From Effrenium voratum (Eukaryota; Sar; Dinophyceae; Suessiales; Symbiodiniaceae): a stretch of 64,000 nucleotides of DNA. Position 1 is the stretch's first letter, and each line of letters starts with the position of its first letter. The DNA lies in the NCBI GenBank assembly GCA_963377175.1, contig CAUJNA010001213.1, positions 62,001 to 126,000 on the forward strand, given 5' to 3'. Below the pieces are notes generated by a model. The model did no database searches. It saw only the letters and a list, made by a program, of their open reading frames with translations, and was not told where the DNA came from. The position numbers and the translations under genes were made by a program. Positions 21,933 through 35,700 of the stretch are shown here, piece by piece.

Positions 21933-22510
21933 TTGTTGGTTCCTGTCACAGCTTTCAACTTCCTTGTTTCCAAGCCCAGAAGGACAGGTGTTGAAATGAA
22001 CAATGGGTTGAAAAGACCAGCAAATGTTTTGCTGAAACGAATCTTTGTTTTATGCGCCCCCTTTTGGTTTTGAAGGCCATCGAAATCACTGCTGGAAGCA
22101 TGTTTTCTCAGTTTTCCTTTCTTCTGTTTTTGCAAAGAGTGGATTCCACCTGGGTCTCGTTGGAGTGAAAGTTTGGATCACATTTGTGGGGCCCAACACC
22201 CGCTATAAATAGGAAGGGTTTATTGATCCGGGCCTCCCATTATTTGGGATTGAATCGAAACCATTTGGTTTTCACCAGGTAGATGTAGGTGGCTAAGTGG
22301 TGCAGAAGTTCATCCGTCAGTTTTTGTTTCTCGCTTGCCCAAAGCCGACCTCTTGCAACTTTTGGCCCTTCGGTTTTACCACTTTGGAATCCCAGGTTTA
22401 GTAGAGGTGCCAAAAGGTTAAACTTTATTTCTGGGTCCAAACTGGGCAACTGAGGTCTAATTGGGGGTGCTTAAAAGCTAAGGTAATTCTCGCAAGGAAA
22501 TCACCGCCTC
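21933..22510. other. No gene; partial family A core at about 22040-22110
   Basis: tttatgcgcccccttttggt, then gaaatcactgctggaagcat is a degraded family A core. Confidence 0.35.
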
Positions 22511-22540
22511 AGAGGCCTTTGCGACCGGCCCGTCGCGCGT

Positions 22541-22688
22541 GCGTGCGTCGCGCGTGCGTGCGTGCGTTTGCTTTTGAGTGTGTGTGTGGGTGTGCGTGTG
22601 CGAGTGCGTGTGTGCGTGCGTGCGTGTGTGCGTGTGTGCGTGTGTGCGTGCGTGTGTGTGCGTGCGTGTGTGCGTGTGTCTGTGTGTG

Positions 22689-22764
<76 letters not shown>

Positions 22765-22771
22765 TGTGTGC

Positions 22772-22822
<51 letters not shown>

Positions 22823-22929
22823 CGTGTGCGTGTGCGTGTGTGCGTGTGTGCGTGTGTGCGTGTGTGCGTGTGTGCGTGTGTGCGTGTGTGTGTGCGTGCG
22901 TGCGTGCGTGCGTGCGTGCGTGTGTGTGG

Positions 22930-23016
<87 letters not shown>

Positions 23017-23143
23017 TGTGTGTGTGTGCGCGTGCGCGTGCGCGTGCGCGTGCGCGTGCGCGTGCGCGCGCGCGCGCGCGTGCGCGCGCGCGTGCGCGCG
23101 TGTGCGCGTGCGCGCATGCGCGCGTGTGCGCGCGTGTGCGCGC

Positions 23144-23175
<32 letters not shown>

Positions 23176-23212
23176 GCGTGTGCGTGTGCGTGTGCGTGTG
23201 CGTGTGCGTGTG
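22541..23212. repeat. 670-bp TG/CG dinucleotide tract
   Basis: An almost unbroken alternating purine-pyrimidine tract: cgtg tetranucleotides (22680-22780), pure tg (22785-22820 and 22940-23010), tgcg/cgcg (23020-23145) and cgtgtg again. Long Cys/Val and His/Thr ORFs on both strands are artefacts. Such sequence can adopt Z-DNA. Confidence 0.95.
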
Positions 23213-23521
23213 TTTTTTTTGAGGGGGAGTCCATTTACCTTACAACCCGAAAATTTTGAGACATGCCAACGCCAACGAGTCGCGTTGGTTTACTTGTGGG
23301 ATCTTGCCTAAATGGGACCCACTAAAATTGACCCCGTTCTGGCCCACGCCACGAACCCCCCCCTGGTTTTGGAGGCTGCCGGCCTGAAGACCCGGAGAGG
23401 CACACGTTTCAATCTGTTTCATGTCCTCATTTCCGGTATTTTCTGGTGCCCGCTACTGTATGACATCCTTTATGTTCTGCTCGTTCCTGGTGCCTAAGAC
23501 GTTGTTTTGGCGCATTTTGCT

Positions 23522-23621
23522 AAGGGATGTTAGGACTTGAAACTTTTTGCCGACCTGCCGGTTTTCCATCAAACCACTAAAAGCTAAACTTTTCGCAAGG
23601 GAGCAGAGTTCGCAACCGAGA
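23522..23621. mobile_element. Family C element
   Basis: ggatgttaggacttgaaact, ccatcaaaccactaaaagct, cgcaagggagcagagttcgc. Slightly diverged copy about 85 bp before repeat exon 1. Confidence 0.75.
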
Positions 23622-23705
23622 TTGGTTGGGATTTGTGGGGATTTGCGCCCCTGGCGCCCCTGGCACGGCCTTTGTGGGCCAATGGGAAGCTGATTCGGAG
23701 CCCAG

Positions 23706-23769
23706 GCGAGCGGCAAGAGAAGTTGCTGCAGCTGAAGGACCCAATCCGCGCCGCGTTTGCCGCGGCGAG
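23706..23769 (+). CDS. Repeat-protein exon 1
   Basis: Frame reads [20 protein letters not shown] up to a gcgag|gtcg donor. [13 protein letters not shown] corresponds to the xLREAIxEAR helix. Its joins to exon 2 are not in register, so one or two exons are probably missed between 23.8 and 24.7 kb. Confidence 0.5.
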
Positions 23770-26700
23770 GTCGAGTCGACCTGACACGTCCTTTTTCTAG
23801 GTCCTCCAGCAGTGCCCCCTTTTACCCCCCTTTTACCGTTTCTTTTTTGGGGAGGCTTCGGGACCCTACTAAAATGGACTACCGAAAAAAGTTGGTACCC
23901 TTATTCTAACCTCTCTACTGGAGGACCTAGTTTTGTTTCCCCGGCTTTAGGGTTCCCATTTTTAGTCATGGCCCCAAAGGTTAACCTTGCATTTCTGGGT
24001 AGGTGTTGAGTGTGGCTCAAGTGGCTAGAGTTGTCATGTCTTGGAACCCAAACGTCAATCGGTACATCGCCGTGCTTTGCGGGTGTACTCGCAATATGTA
24101 CTGCCGGGAATCAATCATTGGGGTGTGCACAATTTTCCTGGCAACCAACAAGTTTTTTTGACTTGTTGTTGTTTCAAATGCCATCCACTCGATCGGAAGT
24201 GAGACAATGGGAAATGTCCGAAGTAACATGGAATTTGCGATCCCTTGTTGTCCCATGAGGGTTCCTGAGATTCAGTTTCCAGGCCCTCTCCGGCCTCTCC
24301 GGGGCTGTTGATACCACCCGTGCTTATTCTTTGAATGCCATCCACTCAAGAAGTTGCGACCCCTTGTCCCAGGAAATTCCCTCGAAACCACCTGGAGCCC
24401 CAAACAACTGCTTTTTTGGGTGGTCAAAAGGCTTTGCCCGAAAAATGGTCATATATACGGCCAAATATGTGTTCCTTCGTGTTTTTCCAAATATTTTATC
24501 GACAACATACGGGTTTTATACGGCCAAATACGGGAAACTAAGGCAACTTACTACCGACAAAAACAAGCTTACGGGTAAGCACGGGCCAAATGTGCCTTTT
24601 CACCGGCCAACAAGTGGCGTTTCGGGGCTGTAGTTGCCAGGACCCTCAAAATTCCCTTACAAATTCACCCATTCCCTTTTTTAAGGGTGATTTGAGGGTC
24701 CAGATGGTTCTTTTTTGGGCGACCCACTCCATCGGAAGTGAGCCTCACCCCTTGTCTCCCAACCTCGAAACCTCCAGGAGGCCCGGCAGAGCGGCGACGA
24801 AGTGAAGCTCCGCGAGGCGCTCCAAGGCACCGCTCCTTGGCCTTGGGGAGATGTGGCCGTTGAAGAGAAACGGGGGCAAATGCAAGGACCGTTACGGCCC
24901 CAAAACTCAAACTGCCCGTGACAGGCTGTGCCCGAAACCCTTTGATCGTTGCTACAACAAAGATAGACTTCCAATATGCCCCGAAAAAAGGAACATGCTT
25001 GGTTGGTGCTCAATGAAAGGTTGTCTTTGGAGTCGTGCCTTCATTGGTCGACCCCTCCATATCCCTCCATTCAAGCGGCCCAGATCTCGCCAATTGGTGT
25101 ATTGCCGCACATCTGGAGTTCTCCCAAAATAGTTGCCCGATTCCGTAAACCACATTCAGCCCCCCAAAATCGAAAATCGCTCTGGGATATCCATTTCAAG
25201 CGCCGCGTTTGGCTGACATTAAATTTAGAAAGGGTTAAACCAGTCCCAAGTTTCAAACAGGAAACTTGACTGCTATTGGGTTGGATCTTTATAATTGGGA
25301 AATCAAGGTGTTTTCCAGTAAACCCCCATTTTTTTGTTTTCAGTGGTACACTTTTAGGGGGTCGTTGCAAACCAGTAAACACCTTGACCAAGTTTGATCC
25401 TTGGCGTCCTCAGCGCCGCCATCCGTCCGAGGACGGGGCCAAGGACGCGGTCGTGGCCCAAAGCTTCGGGCAGACCAAGGCGGTGCTGAGGGCCCTCCTC
25501 GTGGAGCAAGAGCTGAAGAGCCACTCGGAACCCCTCAAGGCCGTAGAATGCCTTCAAGCCACTCAGTTGCCCAAAGCGAATCGACCTGAAATTGAAATGA
25601 CCTCTTCTTCTTTTTTTTGGAATCCAATTTTCATTTTTAGTAGAGGTACCAAAAGGTTAACTTTTTATTTCGAACTCCTTTGGGCAAGGTACCCATCATA
25701 AACAACCCCAAAGCTCAGAAAAACCAAAAGGTGGTCTACATTGGTAAATGGAAGCACTTGGTTTCCTTCCATTTGCTGAAATGATATGTTTTATTCCCCT
25801 GTTTGTTGTCAAGTTGGAACTTATCACTGCTGGAAATATGTTTAGTTTTTCCAGGGGTCTTAACCAAATGGAAGATACCCCCAAATCGACACACACACAC
25901 ACATCCATTGGCCCAAAGCTCACCTGAGTTCCGCTTCGGGCTCCAGTATCCTTTTGGGTTTGGACCATTTTGGCGGTAAACTAAAAGTTCAGACTTTGTT
26001 TGGCCAATCCGGTCCCTGTCTGTGTTACCAGATTTCCCAACAAACGATTCTGCATTTCGAGGCCGTCGGGTCGATTTGGGCGCCAGGCCCAGGAATGAGC
26101 AAGACATCTCAGGTGTGGGTTGGGATGAAAAACAAACTCCTAGTACGTGCAACGGAAGTGAGAAAAGGAAACCTTGGTTTGATACCGATATACCCCACGC
26201 TCACACATACCCGTTAGCTCTTGAATATGGAGCTGTCTTTCCTGTGGTCGGACCCTCCAACCGCTCCAAATTAATTTGCAGTTTTCAGCTGTTGGTTACA
26301 AATTAAAACGACAGCTCGATTTTCTGTTGGTGTTTATAGGTCGGGATGCTGTATTTTGTGCTGGCATTATTTGAAGGATGTCCGCCCAATCGTGCCCACC
26401 ATGTTGAGACAAGGTGCCAGTATGCGTTTCCAAGGCAACTAAGGTAGTTTGGGTGCGATACTCGTTAGGCCGTGAAGTGTTTTTTAGTTGGCCATCATGT
26501 TTGGTCCTTCTTCAAATCCGAACGGGGCTCATTCCACTTTCTTTCTTTAAAAACAAGTGCTACACTGGCAACGAATCCTCGAAATTCCGTCCATGGCCAA
26601 ACTTGGCGCTTTTGGGTTGTCGCTGGCTTTCGCTGGCCCATCGCAGCTCCTTGCAAGGTGTCCGCTGACCCCATTGAGAAAAGCGAAAAGCTGGATCAAA

Positions 26701-29700
26701 CATCGACATACCCAGGATGGTTTCGGTTTCGGTGTGGTTCCCTTTACCCCCCCGAAAGGCATACCAAAAAAGGGTATATATAAAACAACCCCCCCCCCTC
26801 GCTTGTGCCTGGGGGCCGCAAACCGAGGTCTGAGCAAGGTCATCGACAGCGGGGATGAGACGGAGCTCAGGGACGCCATTCAGGCGGAACCCAGTGGAAT
26901 TGTAAACGATTCGTAGAACCCAGAGGCTCCCGATTGATTTAGGGCCTTCAAACAACCTGGTTTTGAGGCCCCGGACCACCTCCGGTGTCTAATGGAGAGG
27001 TTGGGTCTTCCGTTGAATCCCCAAAAGCCTTTGGGAATACAAAATGTTCAACGTTTCAACGAGAAGGGAAAATTCAAGAGTGGTAGTTTTTAATATGCCG
27101 TAGTTCTTCAATCCTGGGAAATCAAGTGAATTTTAAAGTATGCCGTAGTTCTGGCCCACTTTCCCACCGGGACCGCTCCTTATGCTCCTTGTTTCCATCG
27201 GCACCTAGCGATGCGTTCATGGCACTGAGGGAGCTGCAATCGCGCGGTGCTGGTCCCTCTTTGTGGTGAGGCTATAGGGATATGTTGCACGCCCAGAACC
27301 CGTACCAAGAACCCCTAGAAAGGTAAGAAGATTCCTTGGTGAGGGCTCGGAGTCTGGACTTCTCTGAAGTTGTGTCGCTGCCCTTCCGGCAGCCGGAAGC
27401 AAGCGCTGCCCGGGAAATGGGCCCCAGAGGTTAAACCCACTCGCCAATTCAGAGTTTGCGGGTTGGGCCTCGGTGGCGATTGCGTCTGATCGGTGTCTTT
27501 ATCTTAATATGTGCGGGACTGTGTGCAATGCAGACGTTTTCATTGCGCCAGTTGGAGTATTGGTGGCGCATGTTGGGGCAAGGTCTCGAGATGTCTCGAG
27601 CATCAGAAGGCGTCAGCTGGTTGGAAACCCGCCCGTGCAAGACTTCTTGCGACCGTCCGCTTGGCTCAGGCAGCCCGCGAGGTCTTGCCGGAGGGTGAGC
27701 TGCAAAGAGCGGAGGACCACCTGTTTGGTCTGGCGAGGGGGGTGGGCACGGGTCCTCATCGCATGTTACGGGCGGACATGAATCCGGAGGCGCTGTTTCT
27801 GATGTCTGCAGGGTCAATTCGCTCAAATTCGTACCCAGTCCTCATCGTTCAGTGACTCTTTGTTTGCCCTTTTGGTTTGATGGCTTGCCTATAAGCATAG
27901 AATCATCCCCACAAAGCAAAGGTAAAAGTATTTCCCCAGTTGAAGCTTGGAAGGGGGTCACCCTTTGTGGGAAGACTTAATGCACGGAGTTGTTGCAGCC
28001 CGGACCTGCACAAGCGTCAGCTTGGGCTCCTGGAAGTCCTCTTAAAGTCGTTTCAGCAGGCGAAGCGGAAGCATAGCTTGGTGGCTCCCATCCCCTTGGC
28101 TTCTTAGCCTTTTGGGGTGTGGTAGTTTCCGTATTTAACCCACCAAAAGTTTTTAAGTTTGGGCGGGGGATCTGATGGCAGCCCAGGTAGGGGGCCACCA
28201 AGGCCTGTTATGGGGCCTAAGTTATGGGGGGTCTCTCTGGTTGGGTTGAGACACTCCCGTATGGTCATTTGTACCCTTCATTCCACGGAGTTTTGAGACC
28301 CTACCCATACCCCTATAAATCATGGACGCTCAGGGTCACGTATCCACCCAGTTGACCCTCTTGCCCGCCTTTGCTGTGAATGGCCATGTAGCCCTCTAAA
28401 TTGTGAAAGCATGCTTTCTGTGCCAAGTGTTCGACCCAGGCACAGGGCAAGCCCTTCGCCCGAGTACCTTCTGCGCCCAGCCTTTAGGGCTACAACCCCC
28501 CAGATTGTCAAAGCAGATCTCTGCCCATTTCCCCCCAGGAGAGCCGGGCCCTTCTTCGGCCGCGTGGCGTATTTTTTTCTCTCGCCCAGGAGGCGCTGTG
28601 CAAGTTGGTGCAGGGCCGCGAGCTGAAGAACTTGCGGAGCGCCTCCACCGGGGATGACGTCACGCAGCTCCGCATCGCCATCAAGGAGGCGCGCTCGCGG
28701 CCGCCGCGGCCGAGGGGTGTGGTGGGAACAGGCGGAATAGGGAGGGGGGAGGGGGCGCCCAGACTAGGTCCCCCAGTAGTGCCCTGAAAAAACCTTTTAT
28801 GGGGGAGCGTCGGTCCAATCCCTGATTTCAGTTTGCTTGGTAAAGAAGAAAGCAGATGAATCTGCCTATTTTGTAGCGAGCTCACCTGGGGGTATAACGA
28901 GCTTATATCCTTTACTTGGGGATCCCTTAGTTCAGCTTTTGGAATTATAGTAAGAATTGCAGATTAACACTTGGCCCTTTAGGGTGAAACATTCTGAGGG
29001 GTAAAACAATGTCGAGCCGTCAAACTGGTGGATTGTTAGCCCTTTTGCCCTCCTCAAACGCGAAGGCTTTCCACTAACACAATTGAATCCATTGTCTCCT
29101 GTTCCCGCCAGGCGCGCAAGGCGGATGTGCCGCCGGAGAAAGTGGAGCAGGCGCAGGCGCCAGAGACGTAAACCACACGCGGCGAGCGATGGGAGATTTG
29201 GAGACTCGGAGTTGGGGATCTTTGTTCGATGAGTGAACAAGTTTTAAGTCCATGAACTCAGGGAGTGAGCCTACGGGGAACCCATTGGATTCTTTTCGGG
29301 GAGACAGGGTTGGGCTAGCATGTTTGGGGCGGAGGTGTAGGCTTGGTGTGTAAGTGTATACGGGAAAAAGGCGAGACAAGTTGACGCCACCAACGTGCAG
29401 TGTCGAGCCCGTTCCTGCCGGCATGACTTTTCGGGAGCCATGGTTGAGTGAGATTCTCCCAGGTAACGGTAGCCATTCCCAGCAAGGAAGCTCTGGAAAG
29501 GTCAGCTTTTGCCCACTCAAAGCACAACTGACTGGATTCTGGTCCATGTGGTGAGTCTTGAAGTGTGCCCCATTAACATGGAGCCCGACAGGGGGGGTCC
29601 TGCGTGGAAGACCATTTTCCTTTTAGCAGGATCCCCGAACGTCGAACGGTTCCATGTTAATTGGTGGGAGAATGCAAGCCAACTTGAGAAAGGATCCCTG

Positions 29701-32700
29701 CTTGGATTCTGGTCCATATATGTAGTGAGGGTAGACGATTTTAGTGGTAAGTAAAAAGTTCACACCAGCATGAGAGGGACATTCTACAAGAAAGCCTTGG
29801 GTTCCGACCCTCCCGATCGGAAGTGATCTCGCGCCGCAATTCGCAGGACGCCTTGAACGAGATGATCCTAGCGCAAGAGCTCAAAGCTTTGCAACTCGCG
29901 GACAAGTTGACTGGTCTCTGAGCGAGAGAACATGGCTGTGTCGTTAAGATGTTTTTTCCCCCTGCTGTTTTTGTTTAAGGGGAATTTATCTCTACTGGCA
30001 ATATTTATTGGTTTCAGGGACTTAAGCAAATGGAAGTCAGGGGACCCTTCCCCCCCAAACAAAAAAGTGGCTTCCAGTTGGCTTTCTAAACCACCGAAAG
30101 GGAGGGAAAGGGAGGTACCAACTGGAAAAAGACGAGCCAGTGGTTGGTTACCCTCATTTAGCCTTGGGCAAAAAGGGGTTCCGGAGGCAGAACCTGGCCG
30201 TTCGAAAAAATGCGCACTGACTCATCGAGCCCAAGACGAACCCCTACAAAGGACCATTTGAGGGGGGGGGGGTCGAAGTGTGAAAAGATGGTTGACGCAT
30301 AGGAGAAGCACATAGAGTTCAATCCTTCATACTGTGTTTGGATTGTTTGCTGCTTTGGGATTTGAGCCCGGGCTCTTGTGAGTACATAGAAAGCCGGAAC
30401 AGCTCCAAAGCTCCAAACCAACAGCCCGATAACACATATTTCCTCAGCACCCCCCAAACAACTGCTTCCTTCCCATGTCCAACCTCCCTTTGGTGCGTGT
30501 CCTTTTAAAAGAATCCGGTGCTTGGGACAAATTCGGGTGCCGGCGAGAAACCACGTTAGGACGGAGGCCATCAAAAGCGGAGACGAGCTGCAGCTGCGGG
30601 AGGCCATCAGTGATGCCTCCAAGGCCCGGGCCCCGCCGATTCCTTCGGAGTCCAAAACCTCCAAAAACGCAGAGGTCACCACAGAGCTTCGTGGCGCTTT
30701 TTTGGGCTGGGTCCCTGAAGCAAAATTTGTGCAACCAACCAAAAAATGGCTACGAATTTCAACTGGGAACGAGCTCCAAAATGGCTGGTGGAAATGAATG
30801 CCTGAATGGCCACCAGGCCGTGGGTCAAAACCGTTTTGGGATCTTATTTTGGTTGGTACTTTTGACCCATAGCCACGGACCTTGATGGCTCTTTGGTATG
30901 AGTCGGTCAGGCCGTCATTGGATTTCCTGAAACCCACCCAAATCAGAAGATGATGAACATTTACTGGCGGCTTCTCTTCTTTATGGCTATTTGGTAACGG
31001 GTCTTTGGACTTTGACTTTTTGCTGCAAAACACGTGATCTGCCGAATTGGACCCTCAAAAAGGGGGTCAACAGCAACCAAGAGACGTGCCGAGGATATAA
31101 CTTCCGCTTTTGTTGGTTTAACCACAAGAAAGCTGCACTGCATGGATCTGTTTTCCCCCCTTTTTATGGCTTCGACATGGCCTTGAAGGGTAAATACCTC
31201 TGAGCCTTTGAAGAAGGTGACCAAAGCACACGGGTTGATCCTTTGGCCCAAACTTTGTACCCTTGTCACAAGGTCTCCAGCAAATGAAGCAAGCGAAACA
31301 AGCAAGCTGGGCCAATCTGAGCTGGAAACCCCACTACCCCTCAAACCAGCCGTTTTGGATCCCTGGTTTCGGACACGTCTTGCAACCATAGGTGTGCTTT
31401 TTGGTAGTTTTGGTCGAAAAAATCGATGGCGAGTCCTGGCTTACCTGGTGGTTTCTTCTCATCTACCAGGGCCATTTTTTTGCCCTAATAGGCTACCTAT
31501 GCTTGCAACTTTTCCCTCGACGAATCCGCTGGCGACGGGCCAAAGTGTGACACCCCAAAAGGTGCGATCGGTGCGAGACATGCAGGGAATGAGACATGGA
31601 ATGACTTAGATATACTCACTTCCTGAGTTCATGAACTTTAAACTTTTTGGGAAGACCATTTTAGTGGTAAATATAAAGTTTGGACTTTTTTGGGCCATCC
31701 ACTCAGCCAGTGAGTATAAACCATCCAACTGGTGATTTCCTCTAAGAGCACCAAAGCCTGAGTTCATTCCAACTCATTCCCTACCTATCGCACGGATCGC
31801 AAGTTTCCTGTCCAAAGGATATGGGTGTTTTTTGGGGGTTTAGACCCCACTGTCGGTTACTCATAGAGAGGCAACTGCAACGCTGGTCATGGCAGGCTGA
31901 TGTGCCGGTGGAGGAGGTGGAGCGAGCGCAGCAGTTCCTCCAGAGGAGGGGCCCTGCTGAACATGGCCACCTCCCCAAAACATGTGCTACTAGTAGCTGG
32001 TTTCGTGGGCCCAAGACTTGACTGCTATTGGGCAACGGATGGTTGGATCATGTTGACTTTAACTTTTGGGAAATAAAGTCGTAGTTTCCACTAAACCCCA
32101 AGAAAGTTATTCACTTTTTGCAGGGGGGTCAACAGCAGCCAAGAAAAAAGGGTGTGGTGTTTTTCTATCAGGCTCACCAGGCTTACCAGGAAACGGCCAA
32201 CGTTTTACAGAAAGTGATGATGGGGCAAAGAAGTTTGGTAGGGCTCACGGGCCTTTAGGGCTCACGGAGAATTCCGGGTATTCCAGAACTCTGCTTTGGA
32301 GAGATCCGCCTTCATCCAGATTCTCCTCCTTTGAGAAGGGGTCTCGGCAAGAAGCACGAAGGCAAAGTTTGTCCTCACTTGCCCCACTCGGAATCGTAGT
32401 TCCTTTCGGTTGTCCGAATTGGTCCACGTTGAGCCCAGCCCCCGAAAGTTTACCAGTTGAGGCCAGGGGCCATGCAATGTTTGTACGTATGTGTTGGGGT
32501 CATGTAAGCGCACCGCTTCAAATTCCAAAGCGTGCTTGTAGCTTGGTAGTTCTCAGCTGTCCCCTCACTGGGCAAAGAAAGAAACATGGACACTGGACAT
32601 ATTGTTTTCCCCACGGGGCAAAGACGGAAAAATGGAAGACACCCAAGTGAGACTCGGCTCAGGATCACCTTGCGGCGCAAGATCGACCTCTTGGAGAAGG

Positions 32701-35700
32701 CCATCGAGAGCAAAGACGAGGACGGCGCCTGGCTCCGGGGGCCCGGAACGAAGGAAGCAGGCAGCTTCCAACTCATTCTGCCGATTTTATGGCGAGCTCA
32801 GCCTGGGGTAGATGGAGCTTACTGTTTGCAGCTTTTGGAATTGGAGTAAGTCTTGCAGCTTCTTCTTTTTTTTGCGCGTGGGACACGTCGTACTTTTTTC
32901 TGGGGTGACGAATGGCGACAGCACTCCAACACATCAGGGAGTTTCGGTGGCGCTGGATTTAAGGGCCCGAGCCGTTTGTGGGATGATAAACCTAAATGAA
33001 TCTTGCCCAACAAAGCGTCGTAACGAGACACCGCCCTTGGCTCTTCCTTGTTCAACGGCCAGAGATGTTCATGTTCAGTTGGTGCGTGGGAAATGCGTCA
33101 TTTCTCACAAGTTAAAGGTAACGATCACACCAAATGGATCCAAATTGCCAAGGACGGGCTTAAGCTTCGCTGGCGAGCGGTTTGATTGCCTCAGGGGTGT
33201 AAACCCAGCACAACACCCTTCAAGGGTACGAACAGCAAGAGTGAGTGTCGGGAGGCACCGAGCAGGAGCTACCTAAAGCCGGAGTTCTCCTCGCTTCGCG
33301 CAGTTTGGTTGTAAATAGGATTACGACCCCACCCCGAAGCATTGAAAACTTTTAGAAAGAATTGGTATTGAATTGCACCCTTAGGGCTTGTAGAGGGTAG
33401 ATGGATTTGAAACCCCTCCGTGCCCACCACTCCACCGGGCTCCAAACCACCAATTAGAGCTTCCATTTGCTGAAATGAGTATGTCATATTTTGCCCGGTT
33501 GGTTTCAAAGGGAGTCGATTTCACGACTGGACATCGTATCTCAGTTGTTCTAAGCTTATATAGTCGCCGATCTCCCCGAACTAGTGGTTTGGTTTGGTGG
33601 TTTGGACGGGGCCCGGGGTATCTTCCCATTTGGTTTCAAGAGGTTCTGGGCTCTGGGGTTCAACCCACCGGGCGCCACCAAACCCAACGAGGCGGAAGGT
33701 TTAGCTGGCCGGAAGGACGCATTTCAGCATCGGTTCTCTTTTCTTCCAGGGGCTACCTGACAGTGGTTTCAAAAACTTCTGGGGTTCAAACTCCCAACTG
33801 CAAACCACCGCTCCCAAACCCACCCAAAGGCGGGAAGCCGAGATTGGGCCAAATTTTAGCAGGTGGAAGGAACCATTTCAGTGAGAAACTGCATCCCTCC
33901 TGCCCCCCTCCCCTCCCCTCCCCCCTCCCCTCCCCTCCCCGCTCCCCTCCCCCCGTCGCCCCTCCCCCCCCAAGCCTCTCGAGAGGAGCAGCTGCGGGAG
34001 GGCATCTCTGCGGCCTGGAAGTCCAACTTGCCGGACGACGACGCGGAGGTGGCCCGGGCCACCGATGTGCTGGGCCCGGGGCCCTGGGGCCCCTGATTTC
34101 GGGCGGTTTGGGGGGGGGGTTGGGGTGGGGCGGGGGTTGGGCGGGGTGGGGGGGTGAGGGGTGGAGGGGGGGGGTGGCGTGGGGGCTGGCGTCCGGATTT
34201 AGTGGGAATTCATCGAAAGAACGCAAAAATAAGAAAGAGGACGGGTTCTACTTCGATCCGGGGTCAACGTTAAGTGGGGGGTTTTGTATGAGTTTAGAAC
34301 TCTCATGGCCGAACACAGGCCAAGCAGGGTCGCGGGGCTAAGGGTTCCCACCCAATCTGCTTTTGCGGGAGCCGTTTTGTGTAAGTTTGTCTTCGGAGGA
34401 GGGTGTGTTCTTTAGGCGGGTTAGCTGTTCCCGTTCTTTGCTTGTTGTCTTGTGTTTTGATTTTCTGTTTTGACATGCCGAGGAAACGTTAGAAGCCGAT
34501 CGAGCATTTATGGTCAACAAACAACTGGAAAGCCATGGAAAGTCATGCAAGGCAGTTTCCCCATTTGCAATTGCCATATAACCCCTGCAGGGGTTATAAA
34601 TAAACAATCACCGTGACGTGCCGAAGGTTCGAATGGCATGCCGCAAGGTTATGTAACACCCTCGAGGGCAGCAACCATGGATTCCAATCTTGAAACATGC
34701 CAGCCCAAATGGTTTCCCATTGGGGGGGAAACATGCTCACCATGATGGGTCCTTTGCTTGGGATACCTTATTGTGACTTTGAATCAGGACCATCAGGACC
34801 CTTTGGTGGACGCGTGTTGACGCTATTTACACAGGATTTCATGCCCACACGAGGGGGTTTACTGCTCAACAGTCACCATGTCAGGTGTTGAAGTTCTTGT
34901 AGAACGACCTTAGGTCCAAAGACTCGACTACTATTGGGTTGGATCTTTAGACTTTTACTTTTGGAAAATAACGGTATTTTCCACTAAACCCCCAAAAAGT
35001 TAAACTTTTTGCAGGGGGGTCAACAGCAACCAAGAAGAGGTGGTTAAAATCGGGCGGGCAAGGTCCCGTGGCAGACGCATTCTCCCAGCTCCCCAGGTGG
35101 CGCTCAAGCGGCCTTAAAGGAGATCATTCTGGGCAAGGTGCGCTGCGATCGGCTTGTGGATTGACGCATGACGGACCCGTCATATTTCTCAAAGGGGCTC
35201 CATTCCCTAAAATGGTTGGCTTCCTTTTGATTTCCTGTTGAAGGCCAAGCAGAAGGGGTCCACCATTTCGAGAAACTCGCTCATGAATTTCGTAACCTTT
35301 TTGGCAGCTGGTTCCCCGTGTTATTTTGGGGCACGAGACTAGCCACGCCTCGCTTGCCCAATTCGAATCAACATTTTGACCTTTTACTTTCCCGGTCCAT
35401 TTTAGTCATGGAGCATGGAGCCCGAAAGGGGGGGTTCCCCAAAACGCCCAAAAGGAGTTTCCTCTGCAAATGGCGGGTTTTGTGGCTTCCTTGTTATTCC
35501 GTAGGGGGGTGACCTAATATTTCTGGATCCAACTTGTGCAACTGAGAATTTCAGGTTTGTGAAGTTCGCTTGGGTTGTTTGGAAACCTGTCCCCCCCCCC
35601 CCACGCACGTGAAATCCGAGGAGGGATGAATTTCACCTGCCCAAAGCGAACTGACCTCTTGTTGGCAAACCTATGTAAACATGATCAGTCACCACAGCAG

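Noticed and set aside
22509..23311. ORFs of about 214-249 codons on both strands (Cys/Val or His/Thr rich)
   Set aside because: Pure translation of the TG/CGTG tract; open in several frames at once.
30158..31033. 291-codon - strand ORF
   Set aside because: Antisense to repeat exon 10 and to intronic elements; no motif.
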